Shown in pieces: positions 6,663-14,435 of a stretch of DNA of 47,968 nucleotides. The stretch lies in the IMG/VR virus record IMGVR_UViG_3300046532_004458, positions 1 to 47,968 of that record; one strand, written 5' to 3'. Under the pieces are notes generated by a model. The model did no database searches, was not told where the DNA came from, and saw only the letters and a program-made list of their open reading frames with translations. How positions within the stretch are numbered: the stretch's first letter is position 1; each line of letters begins with the position of its first letter. The DNA is from a virus. The position numbers and the translations under genes are program-made.

Positions 6663-8576
6663 ATGAAAAATAAAAAAATAAAACGAGCATCGCTCATAAA
6701 TCTAGTGGCTGGATATCTAATGATGTCCTTTTTTGTAGTTTTAATAGTGGCTGGTAGCCCACCCGACGCAGTAGTAGCCGTTGAACACATAGAAGATGTG
6801 CCAGAGACTTTGGTCGAAAATATCGGTGACGTAGATGTGGAGCCAGAGCCTGTCATTTTAGACCCAGAAGGTAGAGAAATTGTATATGTTGATAGAGGTT
6901 TTGTTAGAGATGGTGATATCGGACTCGACTTAGCTCGAAACCATCTTGTCGTTAGCGATGGCATCGATATTGTTAGAGACAGAACAATAACAAACCTCGG
7001 AAATAATCACGATGGCAACATTTACATTGACAATGATAGAGGTGTGGGTATAATTAGGGGAGCAGATGACACAATTCATAGTAGAGCTAATGGTGGTCGC
7101 CGCCATAACGATGATGTTGTGGTGGACCGCAATCGCCCCATTAATCACGGCGATGACTACGTTAGAGTAAACGAGGACTACGATGCTGGGGTATTGGATC
7201 GACGGCTTGAGAATTTATCAGACAACAATATACTCTCGGACGACGACAAATACGGGATTGACGGTCAAGACTTAGGAAACCTGACAATCGATGATGGCGA
7301 AGATGAAGACATTTCGATAGAGTCATTTACAAATGAAGATGGGTTCGGGCCAGAAGGGCTTGTTGAGGATAAAGGCGATTTATACGCTTATAATTACCCC
7401 AGTCAAGGAGTAGGAGCAGGCATAGGAAATGCAGGAGTTGGCGCCGCTGTGGGATTCGCTGGGATTGGAGCTGGAATAGGGGAAGCGGTCCTTAATGGAA
7501 AAACAGTACCCGCTCTTGGAGGAATTGGCTCTGCGTCACCTACTCCAATAAACATGAAGGTTACTCCAGAAAACGACAAGGATAAAGATGGGTTGCCAGC
7601 TTCTGTTGAGGCTCAATTGGGGACAAATCCTAATAATTCAGATACAGACGGAGATGGCATAAAAGACGGAGACGAGGTGTCGAGTTATTCCAACCCCCTT
7701 GATAAAGGAAGTACTCCATCCGATCCAGGCTCTTCCCCTTTGCCTCAGATTGGCGGAGTTGGAGGGTTAATGAGTGGGGCTGGCGCTGGAGTTGCAGCTG
7801 GATTAGTAACGGGCACCATAAAAGAAAAACTCGGGCTAGGGGTTGGGTGCGAAGAGCACGGAGCGGGTTGCAATGGCGGACACGGCGGACATGGAAAACA
7901 CGAATACGACCTTCCGCCCGATGGGGCATTACATATCATGATGCATGTTGATGGAAGCGGTTCTATTCTGGACACGCGCAAGCAACTTGAGATCATGAAA
8001 GATACGCTGTTGAAAAACGCCCTTCTTCCGTATTACAATAACGACGAATCACTTTACAATAGAAGGGTTACGATTATAGACGGTAACGGCGAGCGAACCT
8101 TACAGTTCTTCACTCAAGCAACCAAAGTAGCAAACGTCTTGGCTCTTGTCTTCCAAGATGAGGCGGCTCCTGCATATCACCTACCAACGTTTAACAAAAA
8201 ACCTCAAGATCATTACGCTAAAGACTTGCAGAAACTGAAAGCGGAATTAAACCAATATGGTGGACTATATCGCGGAGTAATGTTTCAAGTAGATAGGGGA
8301 AAAACCTTTGCGAAGTCGTTCAAAGAATTTGTGGAATGCGCATGGCAAGGGACGGGGTACCTAGAGAATTCAAATCTTAAAAAGTATTATTGGCAAGAGA
8401 ACAAACGAAACATTAAACACAAGGAAGGTGTCGTATTCAGCGACGAATACCACGCCAAGGATTCGGGTGATCCACAATATTATTTAGAATTGATCATGGG
8501 TGCGTCCAGGAAGGTGGGTCTAGACTTGAGAGAAAAGGGCTCAGGACTTACCGACGGCAAACAGAATGACAGATGA
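6663..8576 (+). CDS. Membrane-anchored protein with calcium-binding TSP3-like repeats and a von Willebrand A-like domain
   Basis: A 637-residue protein: N-terminal membrane segment or signal (residues 11-30), a very Asp-rich region (about 40-230), a glycine/alanine-rich stretch with possible membrane propensity (GVGAGIGNAGVGAAVGF), then DKDKDG and DTDGDGIKDGD calcium loops (about 304-335) of thrombospondin type 3 kind. A Gly/His/Cys patch follows, then a vWA-like domain with the MIDAS pattern DGSGS (Asp430, Ser432, Ser434) for a divalent metal. vWA domains usually bind proteins or host surfaces. It overlaps the next gene by 4 bp. Possibly an adhesin or envelope modifier; activity is not deducible. 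Confidence 0.65.
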   Translation: MKNKKIKRASLINLVAGYLMMSFFVVLIVAGSPPDAVVAVEHIEDVPETLVENIGDVDVEPEPVILDPEGREIVYVDRGFVRDGDIGLDLARNHLVVSDGIDIVRDRTITNLGNNHDGNIYIDNDRGVGIIRGADDTIHSRANGGRRHNDDVVVDRNRPINHGDDYVRVNEDYDAGVLDRRLENLSDNNILSDDDKYGIDGQDLGNLTIDDGEDEDISIESFTNEDGFGPEGLVEDKGDLYAYNYPSQGVGAGIGNAGVGAAVGFAGIGAGIGEAVLNGKTVPALGGIGSASPTPINMKVTPENDKDKDGLPASVEAQLGTNPNNSDTDGDGIKDGDEVSSYSNPLDKGSTPSDPGSSPLPQIGGVGGLMSGAGAGVAAGLVTGTIKEKLGLGVGCEEHGAGCNGGHGGHGKHEYDLPPDGALHIMMHVDGSGSILDTRKQLEIMKDTLLKNALLPYYNNDESLYNRRVTIIDGNGERTLQFFTQATKVANVLALVFQDEAAPAYHLPTFNKKPQDHYAKDLQKLKAELNQYGGLYRGVMFQVDRGKTFAKSFKEFVECAWQGTGYLENSNLKKYYWQENKRNIKHKEGVVFSDEYHAKDSGDPQYYLELIMGASRKVGLDLREKGSGLTDGKQNDR

Positions 8577-10618
8577 GATTAATATTATTACTCTTGTTGT
8601 CCCCGCTAATCTGCTGTGCAGGAAAAATATACTTTAACGACGGAAACGTCCTTGATGGAAAGATTCTGGAGGCTAACGGATCTCACGTAACCATTGAGAG
8701 AGCAGAAGACCTTCAAAAGTTTAAATTTCCAATCAACTTGCTAACGATTGATTCTCAAAAAGAAATAGAATTATACCACTCACAGGATAGGTATAGCAGC
8801 ATTCCATCACTTAAGACTCCCCTAGACAAGGGGACGAGAAATAGCTATGCAGCCCATATCGATAAGTTGATTGACGGGAACCTAAGATCTAAACAAATAA
8901 ATAAAACCAAAAGCCTGGACGAATACTCGTATACTAGAAGGGTATACCTAACACTCATAGGAAGAATACCCTCTCAATCCGAGTTGATAGAATTTGTAGA
9001 CAATAGAGACCCGAGCAAAAAAGAAAAATTAATACAAAAACTTTTAAATTCTGAGGGCTACGTAAATCACCAAATTAACTGGTGGTCAGACATGCTAAGG
9101 GTAAAAGATCGACCAGCGGGAACAAATATAAACGTGGGGTCAGTATATAGGGAATGGTTGAGAAAAGCGCTGAGGGAGAAAAAGCCCTATGACGAAATGG
9201 TAAGAAATCTAATATCGAGCGCTGGAGAACTATATGGCAACGGCCCAGAAGTCAGTTACTATATAAGAGATAGAGGCATGCAAGAAGATAATCTTTCTCA
9301 TACGATTAGGGTGTTTTTGGGCACAAGATTGCAGTGTGCAATGTGTCACGATCACCCCTTTGACAGGTGGACGCAAAAGGAATTTTACGAGATGACCGCC
9401 TTCACGTCTGGGATAGGTAATGTAAGATTAAATGATGCAAATAAAAAGATCGGCAAATTAAATAAAATCATCAGAGAGGACGAAGACGAAAGATCTGGGA
9501 CATTTAACAACTGGAGAAATCAAGTTAGAGATGCGACTTATTTTGGGTTAGAGAATAGCGGTACAGGAAAAATTAAACTGCCAAAAGATTATGCGGAAAG
9601 CGACGGAGAGCCAGGAGATGTCGTTCACGCGAAGGCTATCTTTACCCCCAAACCTGTCCTTGATCCTAAAAATCCTGACCCCAAAAGCAGACTAGTTCTT
9701 GCGGAGTGGATAACAAGCAAGGATAATCCTAGATTTACCACAATGATCGCAAACAGGATCTGGAAACATATCTTTGGAGTCGGCTTAATCGAACCAATAG
9801 ATACAATGATGGACGACACTGTTGCAAGCAATCAAGAATTAATGAAGCACCTAGAAAGAATCATGGTAAGCGTAAATTATGATTTAAGGGAATATAAAAG
9901 AGTGCTGCTCAATACAAGGCTCTTCCAAAGACAAAGCATGCGGCAAGATTATAAATCATTAGAAGAATATTCCTTTGCAGGCCCACTATTACGAAGAATG
10001 ACTGGAGAGCAAGTGTGGGACTCTTTGGTTACATTAGTATATAATGAGATCGATGACTCAACAAGAACATACCTCCATAATCAGCACGACCACAGTGTAA
10101 TATATAAAAGATATAAGGATGTAACCGCTGAAGAAATATATGCAGACTTCAAGCAACTAGCGAAAGAAAGCCCTAATGATCGAAATTTTCTACGAGTATT
10201 GGGTGCGGACCATTACCAAACAGAGGAAATGAAAAATTTTCGAGACAAAAACCTGGTGAGAAGTAGTTATTTGCAATCGCCTGCTCCCAGCGGACATCTC
10301 ATTCGCCAATTCGGAGGAAGCGATAGAGAGCAAATAGATAATAGCAACAACGAACCAAACACCACACAAGTATTAACCCTTCTCAACGGCTTCGTAGAAA
10401 CCAACATTCTAAACAAGAAGGATGCAGACTTCATGAAACAAGTTCAGGCTGAAACTGTAAAAAACAAACAGATAGAAAGCGTGTTTCTCTCGACGCTCTC
10501 AAGAAAACCAACAACAAAGGAAATAAATGCCCTTAAAAAGCTAATTGATTCCAAAGATGGCTTCAAGCATGTTTCCTGGGTCTTATTAAATTCACATGAA
10601 TTTGTATTTATAAAATAA
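8573..10618 (+). CDS. DUF1549/DUF1553 protein (PSCyt2/PSD1 family) with CxxCH motif
   Basis: A 681-residue exported protein: signal peptide (residues 1-16), an SH3-like N-terminal segment (IYFNDGNVLDGKILEANG), DUF1549 with GTRLQCAMCHDHPFDRWTQ, and C-terminal DUF1553 (SRLVLAEWI, RFTTMIANRIWKHIFG, DTMMDD, SAPGHL-like ASGHLIRQFGGSDRE, NTTQVLTLLNG). The CAMCH is a cytochrome-c type haem-binding motif. In Planctomycetes and Verrucomicrobia these proteins are encoded in many copies beside DUF1501 genes, and their biochemical role is unsettled. The DUF1501 partner is present here, one gene downstream. It starts at an ATGA overlap. Length and motifs look intact, so it is not a decaying fragment. Confidence 0.9.
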   Translation: MRLILLLLLSPLICCAGKIYFNDGNVLDGKILEANGSHVTIERAEDLQKFKFPINLLTIDSQKEIELYHSQDRYSSIPSLKTPLDKGTRNSYAAHIDKLIDGNLRSKQINKTKSLDEYSYTRRVYLTLIGRIPSQSELIEFVDNRDPSKKEKLIQKLLNSEGYVNHQINWWSDMLRVKDRPAGTNINVGSVYREWLRKALREKKPYDEMVRNLISSAGELYGNGPEVSYYIRDRGMQEDNLSHTIRVFLGTRLQCAMCHDHPFDRWTQKEFYEMTAFTSGIGNVRLNDANKKIGKLNKIIREDEDERSGTFNNWRNQVRDATYFGLENSGTGKIKLPKDYAESDGEPGDVVHAKAIFTPKPVLDPKNPDPKSRLVLAEWITSKDNPRFTTMIANRIWKHIFGVGLIEPIDTMMDDTVASNQELMKHLERIMVSVNYDLREYKRVLLNTRLFQRQSMRQDYKSLEEYSFAGPLLRRMTGEQVWDSLVTLVYNEIDDSTRTYLHNQHDHSVIYKRYKDVTAEEIYADFKQLAKESPNDRNFLRVLGADHYQTEEMKNFRDKNLVRSSYLQSPAPSGHLIRQFGGSDREQIDNSNNEPNTTQVLTLLNGFVETNILNKKDADFMKQVQAETVKNKQIESVFLSTLSRKPTTKEINALKKLIDSKDGFKHVSWVLLNSHEFVFIK

Positions 10619-10623
10619 GTGTA
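10619..10623 (+). promoter_or_regulatory. GTGTA start-proximal motif, 10 nt before ATG
   Basis: AAGTGTAATAC lies between the stop of the DUF1549/1553 gene (10618) and the ATG at 10634. Ten bases separate GTGTA from ATG. A short GGA is the only Shine-Dalgarno candidate. Confidence 0.6.
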
Positions 10624-10633
10624 ATACGGAACA

Positions 10634-11212
10634 ATGAAACAACGAGAATTTAAAATCAATTTAACAGAAAAAATAAAAGCAAGACTGCTAGAGGAGGAGG
10701 GTTTCGAGGAAATCACCTCAGAAGAGTCTTGGGCGGCGGAAAAAAATAAAGGTAAAAAACTCAACAAGCCCTTCAGGACTCCAGGGGGACCCAAAAAGTT
10801 TTCGGTCTATGTCAAAAATGAAAAAGGCAACATAGTCAAGGTTAATTTTGGAGATCCAAATATGGAGATAAAGCGAGATGATCCAGCGCGAAGAAAAAGC
10901 TTTAGAGCCAGACATAACTGTTCGAAAAAAAAAGATAAGACAAAAGCAGGTTACTGGTCTTGTAAAATGTGGACGAAGAAAAGCGTTACGAAAATCACTA
11001 AAGGATCTGACGCAGAAAAACACTATTTTGAAAGCAAGGAAGAAGCGATCAAAGACGCGAAAAAGCTTGGTCTAAAAGGATTTCATACCCACAAAACAGA
11101 AGATGGAAAGACTCTTTATATGGCAGGGCCAGACCATGAGACTTTTATGAAAAAGCATAAAGAGATTATGAAAAACAAAGCTGGCTACAAACCATACAAA
11201 AAGAAAAAGTAA
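10634..11212 (+). CDS. Conserved phage protein with RRKSFRARHNC...WSCKMW motif
   Basis: A 192-residue soluble, basic protein. The central block (GGPKKFSVYVKN, VKVNFGDPNMEIKRD, RRKSFRARHNC, YWSCKMW) is a signature I recall from proteins of large marine tailed phages, some annotated as structural or prohead-associated; the function is not established. The paired Cys/His residues around RHNC and WSC may bind metal. The C-terminal ~80 residues look like a separate small domain with FHTHKTEDGKTLYMAG. It is inserted between the DUF1549/1553 and DUF1501 genes, which are normally neighbours, and ends 2 bp before DUF1501. It carries the GTGTA motif. Confidence 0.72.
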   Translation: MKQREFKINLTEKIKARLLEEEGFEEITSEESWAAEKNKGKKLNKPFRTPGGPKKFSVYVKNEKGNIVKVNFGDPNMEIKRDDPARRKSFRARHNCSKKKDKTKAGYWSCKMWTKKSVTKITKGSDAEKHYFESKEEAIKDAKKLGLKGFHTHKTEDGKTLYMAGPDHETFMKKHKEIMKNKAGYKPYKKKK

Positions 11213-11214
11213 TC

Positions 11215-12483
11215 ATGGAAGAAACTAGCAGGCGAAAATTCGCAGAAAATATAGCAAAAAGCCTACTGGGAGTGGGGGCAATACTTGGGAGTCGGGATCT
11301 TTTCGCGGCGAATGTCCCAGCAAACATACCAACGGCAAGAAGCGTTATATTTTTATATATGGCGGGAGGGATGACTCACATTGATACCTTCGACCCCAAG
11401 CCCGAGAATAAAGAGGTTATGGGAGAAACAACCGCAATAGATACTTCTGCAGACGGAATCCAACTAGGTCATTGGCTCCCAGAGACTGCAAAACAAATGC
11501 ATAGAGCCTCACTCATTCGCTCTCTAAATACAAACCAAGGGGCGCACCAGCAAGCAAATTACCTTTTACATACAAGTTATCAAAAAAGAGGAACTATCAT
11601 TCATCCGACCCTAGGAAGTTGGATTACAAAAAAAAGAGGACAACTCAACCCCACTCTCCCAGCTAATGTTCGGATAAATGGCGGTAGTGATATTCTTGGC
11701 GCTGGCTATTTAGAAAAGAAATACGGGCCACTTCCATTAGGGAACCCAAGCGCAGGAATTCAAAACGTAAAAAAAGCTGGATATGTAAGTCAAAACCTAT
11801 ACAACGAAAGACTGGATATATCAAAATCTTTTAATTCAAATTTCCTAAATGACTTTCCACAAAAACAAGTCAGAGCATATACGGACCTTTATGATGACGC
11901 GATTAAGTTAATGAAAAGCAAGGATCTCGACTCGTTTGACTTAACGAAAGAAAGTCAAGCCACCAGAGACGAATACGGAGACAATAACTTCGGACAAGGA
12001 TGTCTTCTGGCGAGAAGGTTGGTTGAAAATAGCGTAAGGTTTGTGGAGGTTCAGTACGGAGGATGGGACATGCATAATGATGTCTTTGGAAATCTCGAGT
12101 CTAAAGCTGCAACATTGGACCAGGGGCTTTCAGCTCTTCTTAAAGATCTAGATAGGAGGGGACTTCTCTCTGAGACTATGGTTGTCGTCGCCAGTGAATT
12201 TGGTAGATCTCCAGAAATTAAGACTGGCAGAGTCGGGAGAGACCATCACCCCTCTTCTTTTAGCGCTCTACTCGCGGGAGGCGGAATTAAGCCTGGTTAT
12301 TCATACGGAAAGTCAGACGATAGAGGTCATTACATAGAAGAAAAAGGAGTAGGCATGGAAGACTTGAATGCAACGATAGCTCACGCAATGGGGATCGATA
12401 TAGGAAAAACTGAATACTCTCCAAGCGGAAGACCTTTTAAGATTGCACATAATGGCAACGTAATTAAGGACGTGTTGGCATGA
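11215..12483 (+). CDS. DUF1501 protein (alkaline phosphatase/sulfatase superfamily), Tat-exported
   Basis: A 422-residue protein. The N-terminus has a twin-arginine signal (SRRKF, then GVGAILG and LFAAN). The body shows DUF1501 marks: FLYMAGGMTHIDTFDPKP, GAHQQANYLLHTS, HPTLGSWI, VEVQYGGWDMHND, VVVASEFGRSP, GRDHHPSSFSALLAGGGI. The Asp/His pattern places it in the alkaline-phosphatase/sulfatase fold; substrates are unknown. In PVC bacteria it pairs with DUF1549/1553 proteins. Start fixed by the ATG three bases after the previous stop and by the complete Tat signal. It overlaps the next small gene as ATGA. Confidence 0.92.
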   Translation: MEETSRRKFAENIAKSLLGVGAILGSRDLFAANVPANIPTARSVIFLYMAGGMTHIDTFDPKPENKEVMGETTAIDTSADGIQLGHWLPETAKQMHRASLIRSLNTNQGAHQQANYLLHTSYQKRGTIIHPTLGSWITKKRGQLNPTLPANVRINGGSDILGAGYLEKKYGPLPLGNPSAGIQNVKKAGYVSQNLYNERLDISKSFNSNFLNDFPQKQVRAYTDLYDDAIKLMKSKDLDSFDLTKESQATRDEYGDNNFGQGCLLARRLVENSVRFVEVQYGGWDMHNDVFGNLESKAATLDQGLSALLKDLDRRGLLSETMVVVASEFGRSPEIKTGRVGRDHHPSSFSALLAGGGIKPGYSYGKSDDRGHYIEEKGVGMEDLNATIAHAMGIDIGKTEYSPSGRPFKIAHNGNVIKDVLA

Positions 12484-12662
12484 ACCTGAAAAGTAGGAAA
12501 CTTTTATGTGCGGCAATATGCTTTTGCTCAGCTTGTGGATTCGTTTTTGCTAATAAAGCCAGCTTCCCAGAATGGGCAGACTTTGTGAAGTGGATCTTCG
12601 GTCTGTATGCTGCTGGAAATGTAGGTGAGCACGTGGCCAAAGTTAAAAAAAATAAAGACTAA
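12480..12662 (+). CDS. Small exported or membrane protein, unknown
   Basis: A 60-residue protein starting at the ATGA overlap with DUF1501. A signal peptide (ending VFANKAS) is followed by a second hydrophobic stretch FVKWIFGLYAAGNVGEHVA and a lysine-rich end. The second half resembles short conserved phage membrane proteins I cannot name. Probably part of the DUF1549-DUF1501 operon. Confidence 0.55.
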   Translation: MNLKSRKLLCAAICFCSACGFVFANKASFPEWADFVKWIFGLYAAGNVGEHVAKVKKNKD

Positions 12663-12725
12663 TCAAAAATCGCCTTGGTGAGCGGGGAAACGATAATGAC
12701 AAAAAATAAAGTTCAAGCCCAACGT

Positions 12726-12753
12726 TTGCTGAGTTTTTTAAGCGAGTTATAAT
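12726..12753 (+). promoter_or_regulatory. Sigma70-like promoter TTGCTG-N16-TATAAT
   Basis: TTGCTG 12726-12731, 16-nt spacer, perfect TATAAT 12748-12753, three bases before the ATG at 12757. With the usual +1 position, transcription would start at or slightly inside the start codon. It sits in the 94-bp gap between the DUF1501 group and the next small gene. Confidence 0.65.
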
Positions 12754-12756
12754 GCC

Positions 12757-12963
12757 ATGAAACAAGAGGAAGAATTAGAACTCCTAGGTATTACCCACAA
12801 AATGCTACTTGCCCTAGAATCTCCAGGCTTGGTCATGACTAAAGAAAAAAGAGAGTCCCTAGAATCCATGAATGAGTCAATGGGGTTTTTTATAGAACAA
12901 GGCAATTTCGATAGAGCGTTAAAAGAAGCGAGGGGATTTCTAAAGAGGCTGGAGCAAATATGA
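12757..12963 (+). CDS. Small helical protein, unknown
   Basis: A 68-residue charged, all-helical protein (EEELELLGITHKMLLALE, then MGFFIEQGNFDRALKEARGFLKRLEQI). No export signal or motif. It lies directly behind a perfect TATAAT box and may be a short regulatory or adaptor protein. Confidence 0.5.
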   Translation: MKQEEELELLGITHKMLLALESPGLVMTKEKRESLESMNESMGFFIEQGNFDRALKEARGFLKRLEQI

Positions 12964-12980
12964 GCATAACAAAATAAATT

Positions 12981-13892
12981 ATGAACTATGTAACCGCATT
13001 GAGTAGCCCTCAGGGCAACCACGGGCATCGACTTAATGAGCAAATCTCTGCCGTGCTTTTATCAAATCTTATTGGGGCTCAGTATTATCACACAAGCAAT
13101 ACAACAAATGATATAACGAGGTTTACTGGTATACATAATTGCTCCGCAGAGCTTCCTAATAATATTAAAAAAATTTTAATACCTGGACAATCTAACCTAA
13201 AAAAAGGAATGGATTCTTCAACCTTAGACATGATCGCAAATATAAATAATAAAGAAAAAAGCGTTCTGTTTATTCTAGATTCCAGGAAAGCAGAAAAAGC
13301 GTTAAATTTATATGCCCATCAAATAACAGATAAATATGTTGTAAAAAAAACAATGCAACAACTTGAAGATTCTTTTCTATTGGAGAACCCAAACGATATT
13401 TTTCGTGAAGAAATTAATGTACATATTAATAGAGGAATTGACTGGTTTAATAAACGTCTTCACGAAAATATGAAATCATCACAATATCAATTCCCAATAT
13501 CTTACTGGATTAATTTAATAGATTCTATAAACGGTCAAAACTCGAAAAATTTAGATATTAATATTTTTACAGAAACCCTCGCGTCGGAAGAAACAGTTGA
13601 AAGGCTTGGTTGTATGAAAAATGTTAAAATGCATCTAGGTCCAAATCGAAAGGATGGTCGAACCGCGCATTCTTGTCCGCCCCAAGATATTATTGCAAAT
13701 ATATGGAGGCGGTTTGTTACAGGTAGCCATATGGTTGCAAGCAATAGCACTTTTGGCACAAGTTCTTTTTGGTTTAGGGGAAATAGACCTTTCCTGTATC
13801 ACGAACATTGCAGGCTTAAAGAATTGCCAAAGAACTGCTCTAAGATAAATTTTTATGGAGGCATCTCTCAAGAAAGGCTATTTATACAATAA
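12981..13892 (+). CDS. Fucosyltransferase-like glycosyltransferase (GT11/GT23-like)
   Basis: A 303-residue protein. N-terminal GNHGHRLNEQISAVLLSNLIGA resembles the 'GxGNqxxxya.a..la' opening of alpha-1,2-fucosyltransferases. VHINRGIDW matches the VHxRRGD donor-binding motif, and ASNSTFGTSSFWFRG recalls the 'SnStFsWWaaw' motif near the C-terminus. Such enzymes move fucose from GDP-fucose onto glycans. The match is by motif order only, and the usual RRG is NRG here. The gene looks richer in A/T than its neighbours (many A and T runs), hinting at later acquisition. Its stop is immediately followed by the pyrophosphatase ATG. It could modify host surface glycans and block superinfection. Confidence 0.5.
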   Translation: MNYVTALSSPQGNHGHRLNEQISAVLLSNLIGAQYYHTSNTTNDITRFTGIHNCSAELPNNIKKILIPGQSNLKKGMDSSTLDMIANINNKEKSVLFILDSRKAEKALNLYAHQITDKYVVKKTMQQLEDSFLLENPNDIFREEINVHINRGIDWFNKRLHENMKSSQYQFPISYWINLIDSINGQNSKNLDINIFTETLASEETVERLGCMKNVKMHLGPNRKDGRTAHSCPPQDIIANIWRRFVTGSHMVASNSTFGTSSFWFRGNRPFLYHEHCRLKELPKNCSKINFYGGISQERLFIQ

Positions 13893-14417
13893 ATGAATTT
13901 ATACAACATTCCGACCCATCCCGAATCCCCTCAAAGAATTAATGCGATTATCGAGATACCAAAAGATACTAATGTCAAATATGAATATGATCCAAAGTTA
14001 GGGGTATTCACTTACGATAGAAGTTTATTAAGCGCTATGGTCTATCCTGCGAGTTATGGGTTCATACCTCAAACATTAGCGGAAGATGGAGATGCACTAG
14101 ATGTCTTGGTATATAACGCTATGCCAATAGACACAGGGACTTTAGTTGAGTCAAGAGTCATAGGGGTTTTAGATATGGAGGACGAAGGGTTTAAAGACTA
14201 TAAGGTGCTAACAACTCCAGTATCTCATGTTAAAGAGTATAGGTCATTAGCAGACATTGATTCTAATTTTTTGAGAATATGCCAAAACTTCTTTTCTCAT
14301 TATAAAGACTTAAACAATAAGAAAGTAAAAGTTCTAGATTGGCACGAGGCAGACATTGCCAAAGAAATAGTCGCCTCCAACTACAAAGTTGAGAAGCGAC
14401 AAGTAAGCGTATACTAA
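13893..14417 (+). CDS. ppa: Inorganic pyrophosphatase, family I
   Basis: A 174-residue soluble enzyme that hydrolyses pyrophosphate and so pulls DNA synthesis forward. All catalytic residues known from the E. coli enzyme are present and at matching positions: Glu21, Lys29, Glu31, Arg43, Tyr55, Asp65/67/70 in EDGDALDV, Asp97, Asp102, Lys104, and HYK at 136-138. The length is normal for the bacterial hexameric type. It directly abuts the glycosyltransferase stop (TAA then ATG) and converges on nrdB with an 18-bp gap. In a phage it fits the nucleotide/replication module: RNR and polymerase lie next to it. Confidence 0.95.
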   Translation: MNLYNIPTHPESPQRINAIIEIPKDTNVKYEYDPKLGVFTYDRSLLSAMVYPASYGFIPQTLAEDGDALDVLVYNAMPIDTGTLVESRVIGVLDMEDEGFKDYKVLTTPVSHVKEYRSLADIDSNFLRICQNFFSHYKDLNNKKVKVLDWHEADIAKEIVASNYKVEKRQVSVY

Positions 14418-14435
14418 TACAGTATATATATTGAC

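Noticed and set aside
12696-12752. 18-codon frame (MTKNKVQAQRLLSFLSEL) upstream of 12757
   Set aside because: Could be a leader peptide, but it overlaps the promoter of the next gene and has no clear ribosome site, so it was not called.
1-14417. Left arm as flanking host chromosome with an integrated prophage
   Set aside because: No integrase, att repeat or tRNA seen; gene packing and the shared GTGTA motif (2166, 4201, 4756, 10634) tie it to the phage. It cannot be fully excluded without sequence to the left.
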